A DNA stretch of 64,000 nt, taken from Clostridium collagenovorans DSM 3089 (GTDB taxonomy: Bacteria; Bacillota; Clostridia; Clostridiales; Clostridiaceae). The stretch lies in the NCBI RefSeq assembly GCF_900130005.1, contig NZ_FQXP01000006.1:4669-68668 (forward strand), in the 5' to 3' direction. Of the stretch, positions 8,338 to 18,233 are shown one piece after another. A program made the position numbers and the translations under genes. Positions within the stretch are counted from its first letter, which is position 1; each line of letters starts with the position of its first letter. The notes under the pieces are model-generated. The model was given only the letters and a program-made list of their open reading frames with translations. It was not told the origin of the DNA and searched no databases.

Positions 8338-8667
8338 ATGAAGTTAGTAATAGCTATAGTTCAAGATGAAGATGCTCATGATTTAATAGAGGTTTTAACA
8401 GACAATGGTCACAGGGTTACAAAACTTGCAACAACAGGTGGATTTTTAAAATCAGGTAATACGACTTTAATGATTGGGACAGAAAAAGATAAGATTGATC
8501 AAGTGACAGCAATTATTGAGCAAGTATGTAAAACTAGAAAACAGGTTATAACTACTCCATCATCAGCTGCAGGCACAAGTGGTGTATATGTACCATATCC
8601 AGTAGAAGTTAAAGTAGGTGGAGCTACGGTATTTATAGTAGATGTAGATAAGTTTTTCAAATTTTAA
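8338..8667 (+). CDS. darA: PII-like cyclic-di-AMP receptor DarA (YaaQ)
   Basis: This 109-residue protein of the DUF970/YaaQ family is a trimeric PII-like protein that binds cyclic-di-AMP in Firmicutes. Visible marks are the N-terminal MKLVIAIVQDED strand, the TKLATTGGFLKSGNTTLMIG segment and the C-terminal GGATVFIVDVDKFFKF. The Gly-Gly-Phe-Leu and Gly-Asn-Thr-Thr stretch belongs to the nucleotide-binding region in characterised members. A very strong AGGGGAGG site precedes the ATG. Its location between tmk and holB is conserved with Bacillus, though yaaR is absent here. Confidence 0.92.
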   Translation: MKLVIAIVQDEDAHDLIEVLTDNGHRVTKLATTGGFLKSGNTTLMIGTEKDKIDQVTAIIEQVCKTRKQVITTPSSAAGTSGVYVPYPVEVKVGGATVFIVDVDKFFKF

Positions 8668-8708
8668 TTAAATACTTGGCTTAAGGTTTAATAAAGGAGA
8701 AGATGAGC

Positions 8709-9647
8709 ATGAAAGGTATAATTGGACACAAATCACTAGTGAGTAGTATTTACAAAGCTATTGATACCGGCAGACTTTCACATGCTCATCTTTTTATAGG
8801 TGAGGATGGAATCGGTAAAAGCATAATAGCTGATGAGTTAGCATTAAGAATCTTAGGTAAAAAAGAGGATTTAGAATATGCTGACTTGGTTAAATTCAAG
8901 GTAGCTAAGGATAAGAAGTCCTTAGGTGTTGATGAGGTGCGTCAATTAATTTCTGAAATTAGTAAGAAACCTTATGAAGGGGATAAGAAGGTAGTTATTA
9001 TATATGAAGCACATAAAATGACCGTAGAGGCTCAAAATGCTTTTTTAAAAACGGTAGAAGAACCTCCACAAGGAGTTTTTATTATATTATTAAGTGAAAG
9101 TTCTGAGCAGATTTTAGACACTATAAAGTCAAGATGTCAAATACATAACTTAAGGGCTTTAAGTGGTGAAGAAATAAGGCAATACATATATAGAAATTAT
9201 CCTGATAAAAGTGATGATGAGATTTCTATGCTTATTGCATATAGTAAAGGAATTCCAGGAGAAGTTGATAGATTTTTAAATGATTCTAAGTTTATGTCGG
9301 TTAGAGATATAAGCAAAAGAATTATTTTATTAGTTGGAAATAGAGATGTAGATAGTTTCATTGAGTATATAGGTATTTTAGAAAAATATACGGCTTATTC
9401 TGAAGAGTTATTAAGTTGTATACTATCATATCTAAGAGATGGTATTATATATAAGGAAACTAGTAATTTAGATCTTGTAATTAATAGGGATAGTATAGAC
9501 TCTATCAAGGATATAGCTAGTACACTATCCTTTAATAAGTTAAACAGCTTAATAAAGATAGTGAATGAGACTAGGGATAATTTAAATAAAAATATTAATG
9601 CGAGAATGACTTTTAATATGATGCTACTAAATATGTTGGAGGTGTAA
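8709..9647 (+). CDS. holB: DNA polymerase III delta' subunit
   Basis: An AAA+ clamp-loader subunit of about 312 residues. It has a Walker A loop GEDGIGKS, a Walker-B-like VVIIYEAHKMT region (with YE, as is common in delta'), FLKTVEEPP, and the sensor motif SRCQ. The zinc-binding Cys cluster of many delta' proteins is not evident. I prefer the ATG at 8709 because AAAGGAGA ends at 8700; the alternative ATG at 8703 would sit too close. It is followed one base after its stop by ricT, so the two are co-translated. Confidence 0.92.
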   Translation: MKGIIGHKSLVSSIYKAIDTGRLSHAHLFIGEDGIGKSIIADELALRILGKKEDLEYADLVKFKVAKDKKSLGVDEVRQLISEISKKPYEGDKKVVIIYEAHKMTVEAQNAFLKTVEEPPQGVFIILLSESSEQILDTIKSRCQIHNLRALSGEEIRQYIYRNYPDKSDDEISMLIAYSKGIPGEVDRFLNDSKFMSVRDISKRIILLVGNRDVDSFIEYIGILEKYTAYSEELLSCILSYLRDGIIYKETSNLDLVINRDSIDSIKDIASTLSFNKLNSLIKIVNETRDNLNKNINARMTFNMMLLNMLEV

Positions 9648-9648
9648 A

Positions 9649-10596
9649 ATGGTAAAGGTTATAGGAGTTAGATTTAAAAAGGCTGGGAAGATATATTATT
9701 TCAGCCCTAATGATATAGACTTAAATAAAGGTGACTTCGCTATAGTTGAAACTGTAAGAGGTATTGAATTTGGCGAATGTGTCATTGGTATAAAAGAAAT
9801 TGATGAAACTGAGCTTATATCACCTTTAAAAGATGTTATAAGAAAAGCTACAGAGGAAGATATAAAGCAAAATAAAATCAATAAAGAAAAAGAAGTTGAA
9901 GCTCTTGCTATATGTAACGAAAAAATAATAAAGCATAACTTAGATATGAAATTAATAGATGTAGAATACACCTTTGATAACAATAAAGTTATATTTTATT
10001 TTACAGCAGAAGGAAGAGTTGATTTTAGAGAATTAGTTAAGGATTTAGCTAGTATCTTTAGAACTAGAATAGAATTAAGACAAATTGGTGTTAGAGATGA
10101 ATCTAAGATGATAGGTGGAATAGGACCTTGTGGTAGAAGCTTATGTTGCTCTACATTCTTAGGTGAGTTTGCACCTGTTTCTATAAAGATGGCAAAGGAT
10201 CAAAATTTATCTCTTAACCCATCTAAAATATCAGGTATATGTGGAAGACTTATGTGTTGCTTAACTTATGAGCAAGATACATACAAACAAATACGTGAAA
10301 AAATGCCTAAGGTTGGCTCTGTAGTTAGTACTGAGTTTGGTGAAGGTGAAGTTATAGAAAACAACATAGTAAAAGAACAGGTTAAGGTTAAATTTGTTGG
10401 AGAAGAAGAAGATATCATTGAAGAGGTAAAAATCAAAGATTTAACCTTAGTAAGTGGTGGATATGTTGTTGATGATAGTGATGAGGTCATAAGAGTTGAA
10501 ATAGAGGATTTTGAAGATAGCAAAGTGCTTGGCGACCTATTAAAGGAAGAAAAGGCTAAGGTTAAAGTTAAAGAAGTATTTAAAGAAAATAAATAA
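9649..10596 (+). CDS. ricT: PSP1-domain regulator RicT/YaaT
   Basis: This 315-residue PSP1-domain protein has the two Cys-rich motifs CGRSLCCSTFL and CGRLMCCLTYE, which in Bacillus coordinate iron-sulfur clusters in the RicA-RicF-RicT (Y) complex. That complex affects mRNA processing by RNase Y, sporulation, competence and biofilm formation. The N-terminal part (IGVRFKKAGKIYYF) is the PSP1 start and the C terminus is an acidic and basic tail. It starts one base after the holB stop and keeps the holB-yaaT order of Bacillus. The Ric partners are not in this window. Confidence 0.93.
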   Translation: MVKVIGVRFKKAGKIYYFSPNDIDLNKGDFAIVETVRGIEFGECVIGIKEIDETELISPLKDVIRKATEEDIKQNKINKEKEVEALAICNEKIIKHNLDMKLIDVEYTFDNNKVIFYFTAEGRVDFRELVKDLASIFRTRIELRQIGVRDESKMIGGIGPCGRSLCCSTFLGEFAPVSIKMAKDQNLSLNPSKISGICGRLMCCLTYEQDTYKQIREKMPKVGSVVSTEFGEGEVIENNIVKEQVKVKFVGEEEDIIEEVKIKDLTLVSGGYVVDDSDEVIRVEIEDFEDSKVLGDLLKEEKAKVKVKEVFKENK

Positions 10597-10742
10597 AAAA
10601 TATGGCTATATTTAGAGTTATATTATAATTTTATGTGAAATCAAATTATTAAGTTATAACTGTTGAAGCTTGGTAATTAAATGTAGTATAATACAATAGA
10701 ATTAATAATAAACTAACAATTAAAGCACATGCATACAAATAA

Positions 10743-10782
10743 GGGTTCATAGTTTTATATACTATGAACTTTTATTTTTTTT
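10743..10782 (+). terminator. intrinsic terminator downstream of ricT
   Basis: GTTCATAGT pairs with ACTATGAAC, followed by TTTTATTTTTTTT. It ends the tmk-ricT transcript about 150 bp after the ricT stop. Confidence 0.85.
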
Positions 10783-10847
10783 ATGAATATTGAAAGTGAA
10801 AATACAGATAATAAGCATGTAAATATATTTGTTAGGAGGAAGATAAC

Positions 10848-11102
10848 ATGAAAAAGGTTGGAGTAGAACAATGCTTATCACCAGTAAAGGATTTATTAAA
10901 TAAATCAGGCTATAGTGTAAGTGAAATTAAAAATCCAAATAATAAAGGATGTTGTCAAAACTTTGATGCTGTAGTATTAACAGGACAAAGCATTAATATG
11001 TTAGGTATAACAGATGCAACAACAGATGCAGTAGTTATTAATGCAGATGGTATGGAACCATCACAAGTAAAACAACAAGTAGAAGAAAATATAGGTAGAT
11101 AA
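10848..11102 (+). CDS. YkuS family (UPF0180) small protein
   Basis: This 84-residue protein matches the YkuS/UPF0180 family of short Firmicutes proteins of unknown function. It starts MKKVGVEQCLSPVKDLLNKS, has a central KGCCQNFDAVVLTG segment with a Cys pair, then DATTDAVVINADGM and a short helical tail. An AGGAGG site precedes the ATG, and terminators lie on both sides, so it is monocistronic. No function is known to me. The alternating strand and helix pattern suggests a small alpha/beta fold. Confidence 0.8.
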   Translation: MKKVGVEQCLSPVKDLLNKSGYSVSEIKNPNNKGCCQNFDAVVLTGQSINMLGITDATTDAVVINADGMEPSQVKQQVEENIGR

Positions 11103-11106
11103 ATAT

Positions 11107-11146
11107 AAAGCACCATGAAATATTTCATGGTGCTTTATATTTTTTT
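11107..11146 (+). terminator. intrinsic terminator after ykuS-like gene
   Basis: AAAGCACCATGAAA pairs perfectly with TTTCATGGTGCTTT, followed by ATATTTTTTT. Confidence 0.9.
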
Positions 11147-11389
11147 ATGTTAATACATGTGACCTAATAAACAATATTTATTCTATTTAAGAGGTAAGAG
11201 CATTATGGAATGAATACAAAGATTAATATAAATTTAGAATATTAATTACAAGTTATATATAAGAGAAAAATATTTTAGATAAATAATTAAAAAAAGTTCA
11301 ATTAATTGTATAAACTTATGAAATATGGCAAGTATTTAAATGTAAGCAAGAACTAATTCTACATTAAATGTTTAGAGAGGAGTGGTTTT

Positions 11390-12097
11390 ATGGAGAAGAA
11401 AAAAGTTTGGATTACATTAGGGACAGTTGCAGTAGTGGGAGTATCATTATTTGCTTCAGTGAAGCTATTTGGTAATACAGAACCTAGCGCAAAACAAGCT
11501 ATGACTGATGAGATTGCAGTTGTAGAGAAAGATAAAAAACAAACTGACAACAAAAAAACAGAGGACAAAAAAGTAGAAGAAAAGAAGACTGAAGAAAAGA
11601 AAACAGAGGAAAAAACTAATAGTACATTAGATGAAAAGAAAGTTGAAGATAAAAAGGTAGAAGATAAAAAAACTGAAGAGAAGAAAGAAGATGACAAGAA
11701 AACTTCTTCTAAGAAAATAGCTGTATTTGATGATGAATACGAAGTTAAAAAAGGAGATACATTATTTTCTGTAGCTAGAACTTATTTAAAAGATGTAGAT
11801 TTAGCTGAAGCAGTATCTTTAATTAAAGAAATAAACCACATAGATGAAAAAGCTAATATATTAGTAGGTAGCAAGATATTAATACCAACAGAAGAAAACT
11901 TTAAAACTGCAAAGGTTGATGGAAAAGGCGAAGCTTATAAAGTTCAAAGCGGAGATACTTTAACTTCAATTGTAAAAGCAAAAATGAGTTGGTGCAAACC
12001 AGAAGATGGATTAAAGAAAATAATGGAAAATAACTCAATTAACAAACCAGAAGATTTAAAAGCTAATCAAGTTATTTACATACCAACTCAAAAATAA
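11390..12097 (+). CDS. LysM-domain cell-envelope protein with Lys/Glu-rich linker
   Basis: This 235-residue protein has an N-terminal membrane anchor or uncleaved signal (KKVWITLGTVAVVGVSLFAS, about residues 4-23). A ~75-residue low-complexity linker follows, made of repeated EDKK, EEKK and VEDKK units. Two LysM-type modules come next, YEVKKGDTLFSVA at about 119 and YKVQSGDTLTSIV at about 184, each ending in an I(L/Y)IPT motif. LysM binds peptidoglycan N-acetylglucosamine. No catalytic domain is attached, so it may be a wall-binding adaptor. GAGAGGAG precedes the ATG. The charged repeat is prone to length variation. Confidence 0.85.
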   Translation: MEKKKVWITLGTVAVVGVSLFASVKLFGNTEPSAKQAMTDEIAVVEKDKKQTDNKKTEDKKVEEKKTEEKKTEEKTNSTLDEKKVEDKKVEDKKTEEKKEDDKKTSSKKIAVFDDEYEVKKGDTLFSVARTYLKDVDLAEAVSLIKEINHIDEKANILVGSKILIPTEENFKTAKVDGKGEAYKVQSGDTLTSIVKAKMSWCKPEDGLKKIMENNSINKPEDLKANQVIYIPTQK

Positions 12098-12110
12098 TAT
12101 GAGTTAAATA

Positions 12111-12152
12111 AAAATCACCTAATGAAATGGAATCATTAGGTGATTTTATTAT
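12111..12152. terminator. bidirectional terminator between convergent genes
   Basis: AAAATCACCTAATG pairs perfectly with CATTAGGTGATTTT. A T-rich tail follows on the plus strand, and the hairpin abuts the stop of the minus-strand gene at 12152. Confidence 0.85.
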
Positions 12153-12415
12153 TATTTATTCTTTGTAGCTAATTCAGAAATCAGTTCCCATTTGGACATA
12201 ATGTATTCATAGCCATTTTCAGAGTGAGGAATTAAGCAATTACTACAATCCTTTATATTAGCTTCGTTGTATACGAAGTTTCCACCACACTTTGATCCTA
12301 AAGTATATAGTGGACAATAACAGAATAAGCAATTGAATTTGTCCTCGTTGGCAACTTTATGACAAGGGAAAAATTCACACTTTTTATGTTGTGAAAACTT
12401 ATAGTTTGGTCCCAT
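12152..12415 (-). CDS. small cysteine-rich zinc-binding protein
   Basis: An 87-residue protein with about ten cysteines: CEFFPCH, CLFCYCPLY, GSKCGG and CSNCLIPH. It fits the family of small Cys-rich zinc-finger-like proteins (Cys_rich_small) of anaerobic bacteria and archaea, where some members sit near cobalamin or corrinoid genes. The start at 12415 is preferred because GAGGTG precedes it at about 6 bp; a GTG at 12424 in the same frame overlaps that site. It is convergent with the LysM gene and shares its terminator. Metal binding is inferred from the Cys spacing. Confidence 0.75.
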   Translation of the reverse strand: MGPNYKFSQHKKCEFFPCHKVANEDKFNCLFCYCPLYTLGSKCGGNFVYNEANIKDCSNCLIPHSENGYEYIMSKWELISELATKNK

Positions 12416-12655
12416 AATTAACACCTCGTATAATTTGTATTGTTATAATACAATTTATTGTAGATAAGAAATTAATATACTATATATTTCAATAAATAAT
12501 CATAAAGAAGATTAAATTGAACCTAAAGCCATTAAAAGATGCCAAACAACACTGTCTTATAGTAATTTTATATTACTAATAAGATTGAGTTTAGTTTATT
12601 CAATGTATCATAGATTAATATAGATTTTAAGTTCTATCTATATATACAGTATATT

Positions 12656-14641
12656 TTATGAGCGTTCTTTAATCAACCCTGATCTATAAGCACATAAAAG
12701 CATTTTTAAATCTTCAATTTGTTGTTCTAACTCTAAGCCCCTGTCAGTATCGTATACTCTTTTTCTTGTAAAGTTCTTTTCAAGAACTATTGTAGAGGAA
12801 AGTATATCTACCTCTTCTAAAATAGCCTTTTGTATAGATTCGAAAGGTTCATGAGCCACTAATGTAAGTCCAAAGGAATTATATATTAAAGTGTATCCTG
12901 CAAGACCAGTTTCTGATTGGTATGCCTTTGAGAATCCACCATCTATAACTAATAACTTACCGTTAGCTTTTATAGGGCTTTCACCCTTTATAGTTTTTAC
13001 TGGTACATGGCCATTAATTATATGAGAGTCCTTAGGACTTAGCCCAAATTCCTTTAAGATTTCTATACAAGTATCTTCATTATCTCTAAGAGTAAAATAT
13101 TTATTCTTAGTTTCTGTCCAAGATGACTTATCTTTAATAAAATATCTTTCGAAGGTTGTCATTTTATTCTTACCAAATAAAGGTGAGAACTCTCCGCTCC
13201 ATAAATACCACATGAAGTCTAAACAAAGTTTATTGTATTCATCGGTATTTTTACATTTTTGAAAATAAGCATCTCTAGCTAATCTATCAAATTTATCAAG
13301 AAGGGATTTACCCCAATAATATTTGTTTTGAATTTTAACCTTTTTAAAATTACCATCCTCATCTAAAGGAACACAAGCATGATATAGTAAATTTGAATTA
13401 AAGGCTAAATATAAGCTTCCCTTTGAAAACAAGAAAGAAACATGCTTTTGTAACTTCTCACAGTTCATAAAGTAAGAAGTTAATTTCTTAATTAATTCAT
13501 TTTCATCCTCAGTTAACTTATAAGGGTCTTTAGGATCTATAGTAGGGAAGTTCTTATCTAATAAATCATAAGTTACACCATCTATAGATATAGTACCTTT
13601 TTCGTAGTCTATTTTATCTAATAATAATCTATTAGCCATTTTGTCAGGGTAACTTCTTTGAATGGTTTGTCCCTCAAGCTTGAATTGTATGATTGCAATG
13701 GCTTTATGCATTTTAGATAAAAGAGTTAAGTCTTTATCACGACATGTGCTTTCTGCACATATCTTAGGGAAGAATTGAGTACAAGGATCATCCTTATAAA
13801 CTTCTAAAGCAAAGGTAGCAAGTGGAAGAAGATTTATACCATAGCCTTCTTCTATAGTTTTTAAGTTACCATATCTACCAGAGATACGAATAACACCTGC
13901 AACACAAACTTGAGATCCTGCAGCTGCTCCCATCCATAAGATATCGTGATTTCCCCATTGAATATCAACGGAGTGATGATTCATAAGAGAATCTAGTATT
14001 ATATGTGCACCAGGCCCCCTATCATAGATATCACCTATTATGTGTAATTGATCTACAACTAGTCTTTGAATAAGAGCACATATAGCAATTATAAATTCAT
14101 CTGCTCTATCTATGTCAATTAAAGTTTTTACTATTTCAGTGTAATATTCTTGTTTATCTAATTTACTCTGCTCGTGAAGTAATTCTTCTATTATATAGGA
14201 AAAGTCCTTTGGAAGAGCCTTTCTAACCTTAGAGCGCGTATATTTAGAAGAAACATTTTTACAAATATCTATAAGTTGATATATAGTTATTTTATACCAA
14301 TCATTCATATCAGTTTCAGTTGTCTTTATTAATTGTAATTTTTCCTCAGGATAATATATTAATGTAGCTAATGTAGCTTTTTCGGATTCTCTAAGTGAAT
14401 TACCAAAGATATCATTTATTTTACGCTTTATTACCCCAGAAGCATTTTTTAAGACATGGGTAAAAGATTCATATTCTCCGTGTATATCGGTTAGAAAATG
14501 TTCAGTACCCTTTGGTAAATTTAAAATAGCCTGAAGGTTTATTATTTCAGTACACGCAGAAGCTATATTAGGGTGCCTATAGGATAATAGCTCCAAATAC
14601 TTAAGGTTATCTTCAAGAATATTTATATTTATTTCATCCAT
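12656..14641 (-). CDS. fbp: class III fructose-1,6-bisphosphatase
   Basis: This ~660-residue gluconeogenic phosphatase converts fructose-1,6-bisphosphate to fructose-6-phosphate. It belongs to class III, unrelated to class I and II and found mainly in Firmicutes. It carries calcineurin-type metallophosphatase motifs: [46 protein letters not shown] and [11 protein letters not shown]. These supply the Asp, His and Asn metal ligands. Length is normal. The ATG at 14641 is chosen because AAAGGGGA lies just upstream; an in-frame TTG at 14662 lacks such a site. It is transcribed against its neighbours as a single gene. Confidence 0.96.
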   Translation of the reverse strand: MDEININILEDNLKYLELLSYRHPNIASACTEIINLQAILNLPKGTEHFLTDIHGEYESFTHVLKNASGVIKRKINDIFGNSLRESEKATLATLIYYPEEKLQLIKTTETDMNDWYKITIYQLIDICKNVSSKYTRSKVRKALPKDFSYIIEELLHEQSKLDKQEYYTEIVKTLIDIDRADEFIIAICALIQRLVVDQLHIIGDIYDRGPGAHIILDSLMNHHSVDIQWGNHDILWMGAAAGSQVCVAGVIRISGRYGNLKTIEEGYGINLLPLATFALEVYKDDPCTQFFPKICAESTCRDKDLTLLSKMHKAIAIIQFKLEGQTIQRSYPDKMANRLLLDKIDYEKGTISIDGVTYDLLDKNFPTIDPKDPYKLTEDENELIKKLTSYFMNCEKLQKHVSFLFSKGSLYLAFNSNLLYHACVPLDEDGNFKKVKIQNKYYWGKSLLDKFDRLARDAYFQKCKNTDEYNKLCLDFMWYLWSGEFSPLFGKNKMTTFERYFIKDKSSWTETKNKYFTLRDNEDTCIEILKEFGLSPKDSHIINGHVPVKTIKGESPIKANGKLLVIDGGFSKAYQSETGLAGYTLIYNSFGLTLVAHEPFESIQKAILEEVDILSSTIVLEKNFTRKRVYDTDRGLELEQQIEDLKMLLCAYRSGLIKERS

Positions 14642-15143
14642 TTTTAATTCCCCTTTAAGCAAATTTATATTATATAGTACAATATTCTTAAAATGAACAA
14701 TGTGTTATACTAAATAAATATTTGATATATATATAATAACACAAAAAGCAAAAAAACCATATTTTAAATGTAATAAATATAATAATAAATCAAAAATATA
14801 ATATTAAATTTATTATTAAAGTTTTCAGTATATGCATATGTAAAAATATGAGATAATATTATAGAGTCCTAATATGAAAAATTTAGCACATATAAAATAA
14901 TATCATGAAAAAGTTAAAGAACTTTTATTGTATAGACAATTTAAAGAAAGTATTTTATATTTTAAGGAAAAACTTATTTATCTTAATATCTAATCTAGAT
15001 TTCCAGAGAAGTTAAGTTGTGAATAAAACATATATAGTAGAAGGACTAATAGTAAATATGACCGAGTTAATGAATTTAGCATATCAGAAAATATAAAAAA
15101 CAAGTGAAAGAGGTATTAATTATTTAGGAAAAGAGGATATTTA
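14642..15143. other. noncoding gap between divergent fbp and ABC exporter
   Basis: These 500 AT-rich bases contain the 5' regions of both divergent genes. A 36-codon frame at 14905-15015 (starting MKKLKNFYCIDNLKKV) lacks a ribosome binding site and is not called. The exporter has GAGGATATTTA just before its start. Confidence 0.5.
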
Positions 15144-16757
15144 ATGAAAGATATTAAATTTATTTTAGGTTTTGTAAAAAGGTACAAGTACGAGGTAGCA
15201 TTGGGGTCAATTCTAATAATATTAACACCCTTAATAATCTTACCAATACCTATGTTGGTAAAAAATCTTATTGATGTAGATATACCAAAGGGAGACATAG
15301 ACAATATAATTAAATATTCATTTATGATTCTAGCTTTATTTTTTATCAGTAAATTATTTTCATTTATTCAATCAAAAATATTTTACATAACTAACTGCAA
15401 AATGGTTCAAGATATTAGATCTACCTTAGTTTATAAATATTTTAATAGCAATATTTTGAGCACCTTAGATTATGATAAGGGTGATATAACAACAATAATA
15501 GAAGAAGATATTAAGAATATAAGTATATTTTTTGTTAATAAAATTGCAAGTATTGCAAGAGATATAATATCTATAATTATAAGTGTGTATATGTTAATAA
15601 GCATTTCAGCAATAATGTCTACGTGTGTTTTAATAGCTATGGCAGTCTATTTAATCGTAACAAAAGTATTTAAATTAAGATTAGAAAATATATTCAATAA
15701 TTATATGAAAGCTATAGCTGAGAGTAAAAATGAATTGATTGATTTGATTAATAACTCTGATTTTATAAAGGTTAATAAATATCAAGATTATGCTGTTGAT
15801 AGATATGATAAAACAGCAATAAAAAAAATGAATTTAAATATAAAAAGAGGCAAGATAACGATTTTGGGGAATACACTAATATCCACTATTTCAGAATCCT
15901 TACCTTATATATCCATATTATTTGGAGGAATTCTTGTTAGTAAAGGACATTTTTCTATTGGTTCAATTATTGCTTTTAACACATACTTAAATAATTTTAT
16001 AGGACCATTAGGTAATTTATCAGAGTATAACTTTAACTATAGAGAAGCTATTGTATCCTTAAAAAGGATGATGGATATTTTCAATTTAGAGACTGAAGAT
16101 ACTTCAGAAAACTGCGATGAAATTGAGAGTATATGTATAAACAATGTTAGTTTAGAGTTGAATAATACTGAGATATTAAAAGATATTAATTTTAGAATTA
16201 ATAAAGGTGAGAAGATTTTAATTTATGGAGCTTCTGGCTGCGGAAAAACTTCCTTAATAAATTGCATTATAGGTGCTGTTAATAAAACAAGTGGTGATAT
16301 TACATATTTGTCAAAGGATAATAAGCCTTGTGATTTTAATTGTAGCTATATTAAATCTGATGCCTTTGTATTTAACTCGCATGTAATAGAGAATATTTTT
16401 TTAGATAGGCAAGAAGATAATGAAAAAATATTAACTCTATTAAGTAGTCTAAATATTTCAGAAGCATTTTTAGAATGTGCTACAAATGCTTCTGAATGTT
16501 CTCATGGACAAAGACAAAAGTTAAATTTAATCAGAGCTTTGTATGATGAGCGTAAAGTTTTGATTATTGATGAGGGTTTATCTAATATAGACTCTAAAGA
16601 TTTGAATAATATTATAGATGGATTATTGAATATAGAAGATTTAACCTTAATTATGATCTCTCATAATACTGAAATGAGAAGTAAATTTAAGAGGATCATA
16701 AATATGAAGTCAGGTAAAATACTATTAGATGAATTAAATTTACATGAGGTATTTTAA
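15144..16757 (+). CDS. ABC transporter, fused permease-ATPase (half-exporter), atypical ATPase motifs
   Basis: This 537-residue protein pairs an N-terminal six-helix exporter domain (first helices about 17-38 and 53-73) with a C-terminal ATPase. Walker A is GASGCGKT (362-369), Walker B is VLIIDEGLSNID with its catalytic Glu, and the switch His is in MISHN. Two features are unusual. The Q-loop reads YIKSD where Gln is expected, and the signature is CSHGQ (452-456) instead of LSGGQ. With no partner half-transporter nearby it should act as a homodimer. Cargo is unknown; the type exports lipids, peptides or drugs. It splits the otherwise conserved yaaT-yabB interval. Confidence 0.85.
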   Translation: MKDIKFILGFVKRYKYEVALGSILIILTPLIILPIPMLVKNLIDVDIPKGDIDNIIKYSFMILALFFISKLFSFIQSKIFYITNCKMVQDIRSTLVYKYFNSNILSTLDYDKGDITTIIEEDIKNISIFFVNKIASIARDIISIIISVYMLISISAIMSTCVLIAMAVYLIVTKVFKLRLENIFNNYMKAIAESKNELIDLINNSDFIKVNKYQDYAVDRYDKTAIKKMNLNIKRGKITILGNTLISTISESLPYISILFGGILVSKGHFSIGSIIAFNTYLNNFIGPLGNLSEYNFNYREAIVSLKRMMDIFNLETEDTSENCDEIESICINNVSLELNNTEILKDINFRINKGEKILIYGASGCGKTSLINCIIGAVNKTSGDITYLSKDNKPCDFNCSYIKSDAFVFNSHVIENIFLDRQEDNEKILTLLSSLNISEAFLECATNASECSHGQRQKLNLIRALYDERKVLIIDEGLSNIDSKDLNNIIDGLLNIEDLTLIMISHNTEMRSKFKRIINMKSGKILLDELNLHEVF

Positions 16758-17463
16758 TGTTGTCTTATATATATTTTGTAATATCAAATCTACATCATCG
16801 TAATTTATTACATATTAGATTTTTTTATCCTATAAAATATGAAGGTAGTTTATTTAATGATATATATATAACTTATTAATTATACAATTATAGAAATAAT
16901 TAAAAAAAATAGAAAAATAAATTTATAAGTGTATAAAAACATTATAAGTGTTAATAATTAATAGTGTAGAGCAAATATTAAAAGCCCTTATATCCCTCAA
17001 TCCCCTTATATAGTGTAAGCTTAAGAACAATTTTGTATCTTACACAATAACCCCATAACTAAATGTTAACTCCCAAGAAAGCCCTTTATAGTTTGACTAT
17101 AAAGGGCTTTTTAAAATATTTAAATAGTGCAAGTTTGCAAGGGTAACTCATAAATATTATAATATTAGAATAATAAAGAAGCTTACCTTCTATAAGATCC
17201 TAATAGGGATGTAAATTATATAAGATGTAGGAGTTAAATCTTAATGAATCCATAGGAGAAAGGTTTAATATATATGGTAAACTAAAGCAGTACATTATAT
17301 TTGTATAGAATAGAAATGTTTTTATGTATTAAATTATCATGGGTTAAGATGAGCATTTTAAAGCATATAGTGAATGAAGGAGATATACACAGATGCTATG
17401 AAGGTTTATTTAAGGTTTTAATTATATAGAGGATATACTTAAAGGTATAGAAAGAGAGAATTT
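16758..17463. other. noncoding gap with an orphan hairpin/terminator
   Basis: The first 200 bp are featureless. A hairpin GTGTAAG...CTTACAC (about 17017-17045) and a perfect terminator (17078-17115) lie more than 300 bp beyond the exporter stop. That suggests either a long 3' UTR or a small RNA. The remainder leads to the yabB start. Confidence 0.45.
17078..17115 (+). terminator. strong orphan intrinsic terminator
   Basis: AAAGCCCTTTATAG pairs perfectly with CTATAAAGGGCTTT around TTTGA, then TTAAAATATT. Confidence 0.85.
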
Positions 17464-18204
17464 ATGAGTCTTATAAGAATAGATGAAACATTAGATGATT
17501 TAGGAATAAGGGGTATACATGTTATACAGAAAAGAGAGGGCTTTAGATTTGGAGTGGATGCTGTTTTATTAGCTAACTTCGCAAAGGTAAAGAATAATTC
17601 TTCAGTCATAGATTTATGTACGGGAACAGGTATAGTACCTTTTATATTAGCTGGTAAAACAAATGCTAAAAACATAACAGGAATAGAAATACAGGAAGAG
17701 TTTGTGGAGATGGCTGAAAGGTCAGTGGAATTTAATAAGTTAGAAGAACGAGTTAATTTTATAAATGGAGACTTGAAGAATTTAGCATTATTAAAGAAAT
17801 TACCTAAGGTTGAGGTACTAACTGTAAATCCACCATATAAGCTTCAGAACTCTGGAATTATCAATTTAAATGATAAGAATGCTATAGCGAGACATGAAAT
17901 TTGTTGCACCTTAGAAGATGTAATTATCGCTAGTAGAATATTACTAAAGGATAATGGAAGAATGTATATGGTACATAGACCAGATAGATTAGTTGATATA
18001 GTTACACTTATGAGAAAGCATAAAATAGAGCCAAAGAGGATACGAATGGTTCACCCATCTGCTGGAAAAGCACCTAATATAGTTTTAGTAGAAGGGCAAA
18101 GGGATGGGGGAGCATTTCTAAAGTGGGATGATCCACTATATGTACATACTGAAGATGGTGGATATACAGATGAAATAATAAGTATGTATAATTCACATAA
18201 GTAA
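17464..18204 (+). CDS. yabB: tRNA1(Val) (adenine37-N6)-methyltransferase (YabB)
   Basis: This 246-residue Rossmann-fold methyltransferase has the SAM-binding motif VIDLCTGTGIVPFIL and the catalytic NPPYK motif typical of N6-adenine methylases. The N-terminal EGFRFGVDAVLLANF segment is characteristic of the TrmN6/YabB family, which methylates A37 in a valine tRNA. The 3' part has GKAPNIVLVEGQRDGG. It is followed after 30 bp by rsmI, as in Bacillus (yabB-yabC). The ATG start has a modest AGAGAGAA site. The specific tRNA target is inferred from the family. Confidence 0.9.
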   Translation: MSLIRIDETLDDLGIRGIHVIQKREGFRFGVDAVLLANFAKVKNNSSVIDLCTGTGIVPFILAGKTNAKNITGIEIQEEFVEMAERSVEFNKLEERVNFINGDLKNLALLKKLPKVEVLTVNPPYKLQNSGIINLNDKNAIARHEICCTLEDVIIASRILLKDNGRMYMVHRPDRLVDIVTLMRKHKIEPKRIRMVHPSAGKAPNIVLVEGQRDGGAFLKWDDPLYVHTEDGGYTDEIISMYNSHK

Positions 18205-18233
18205 TATAACAGATTAAGAGAGGATGGATTAAC

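Noticed and set aside
11359..11697. Minus-strand Ser/Phe-rich frame opposite the LysM gene
   Set aside because: It is the mirror of the Lys/Glu-rich repeat of the plus-strand protein; composition is an artefact of GAA/AAA codons.
14905..15015. 36-codon frame upstream of the ABC exporter as a possible exported peptide
   Set aside because: No ribosome binding site and no leader or double-glycine motif; kept only as a comment.
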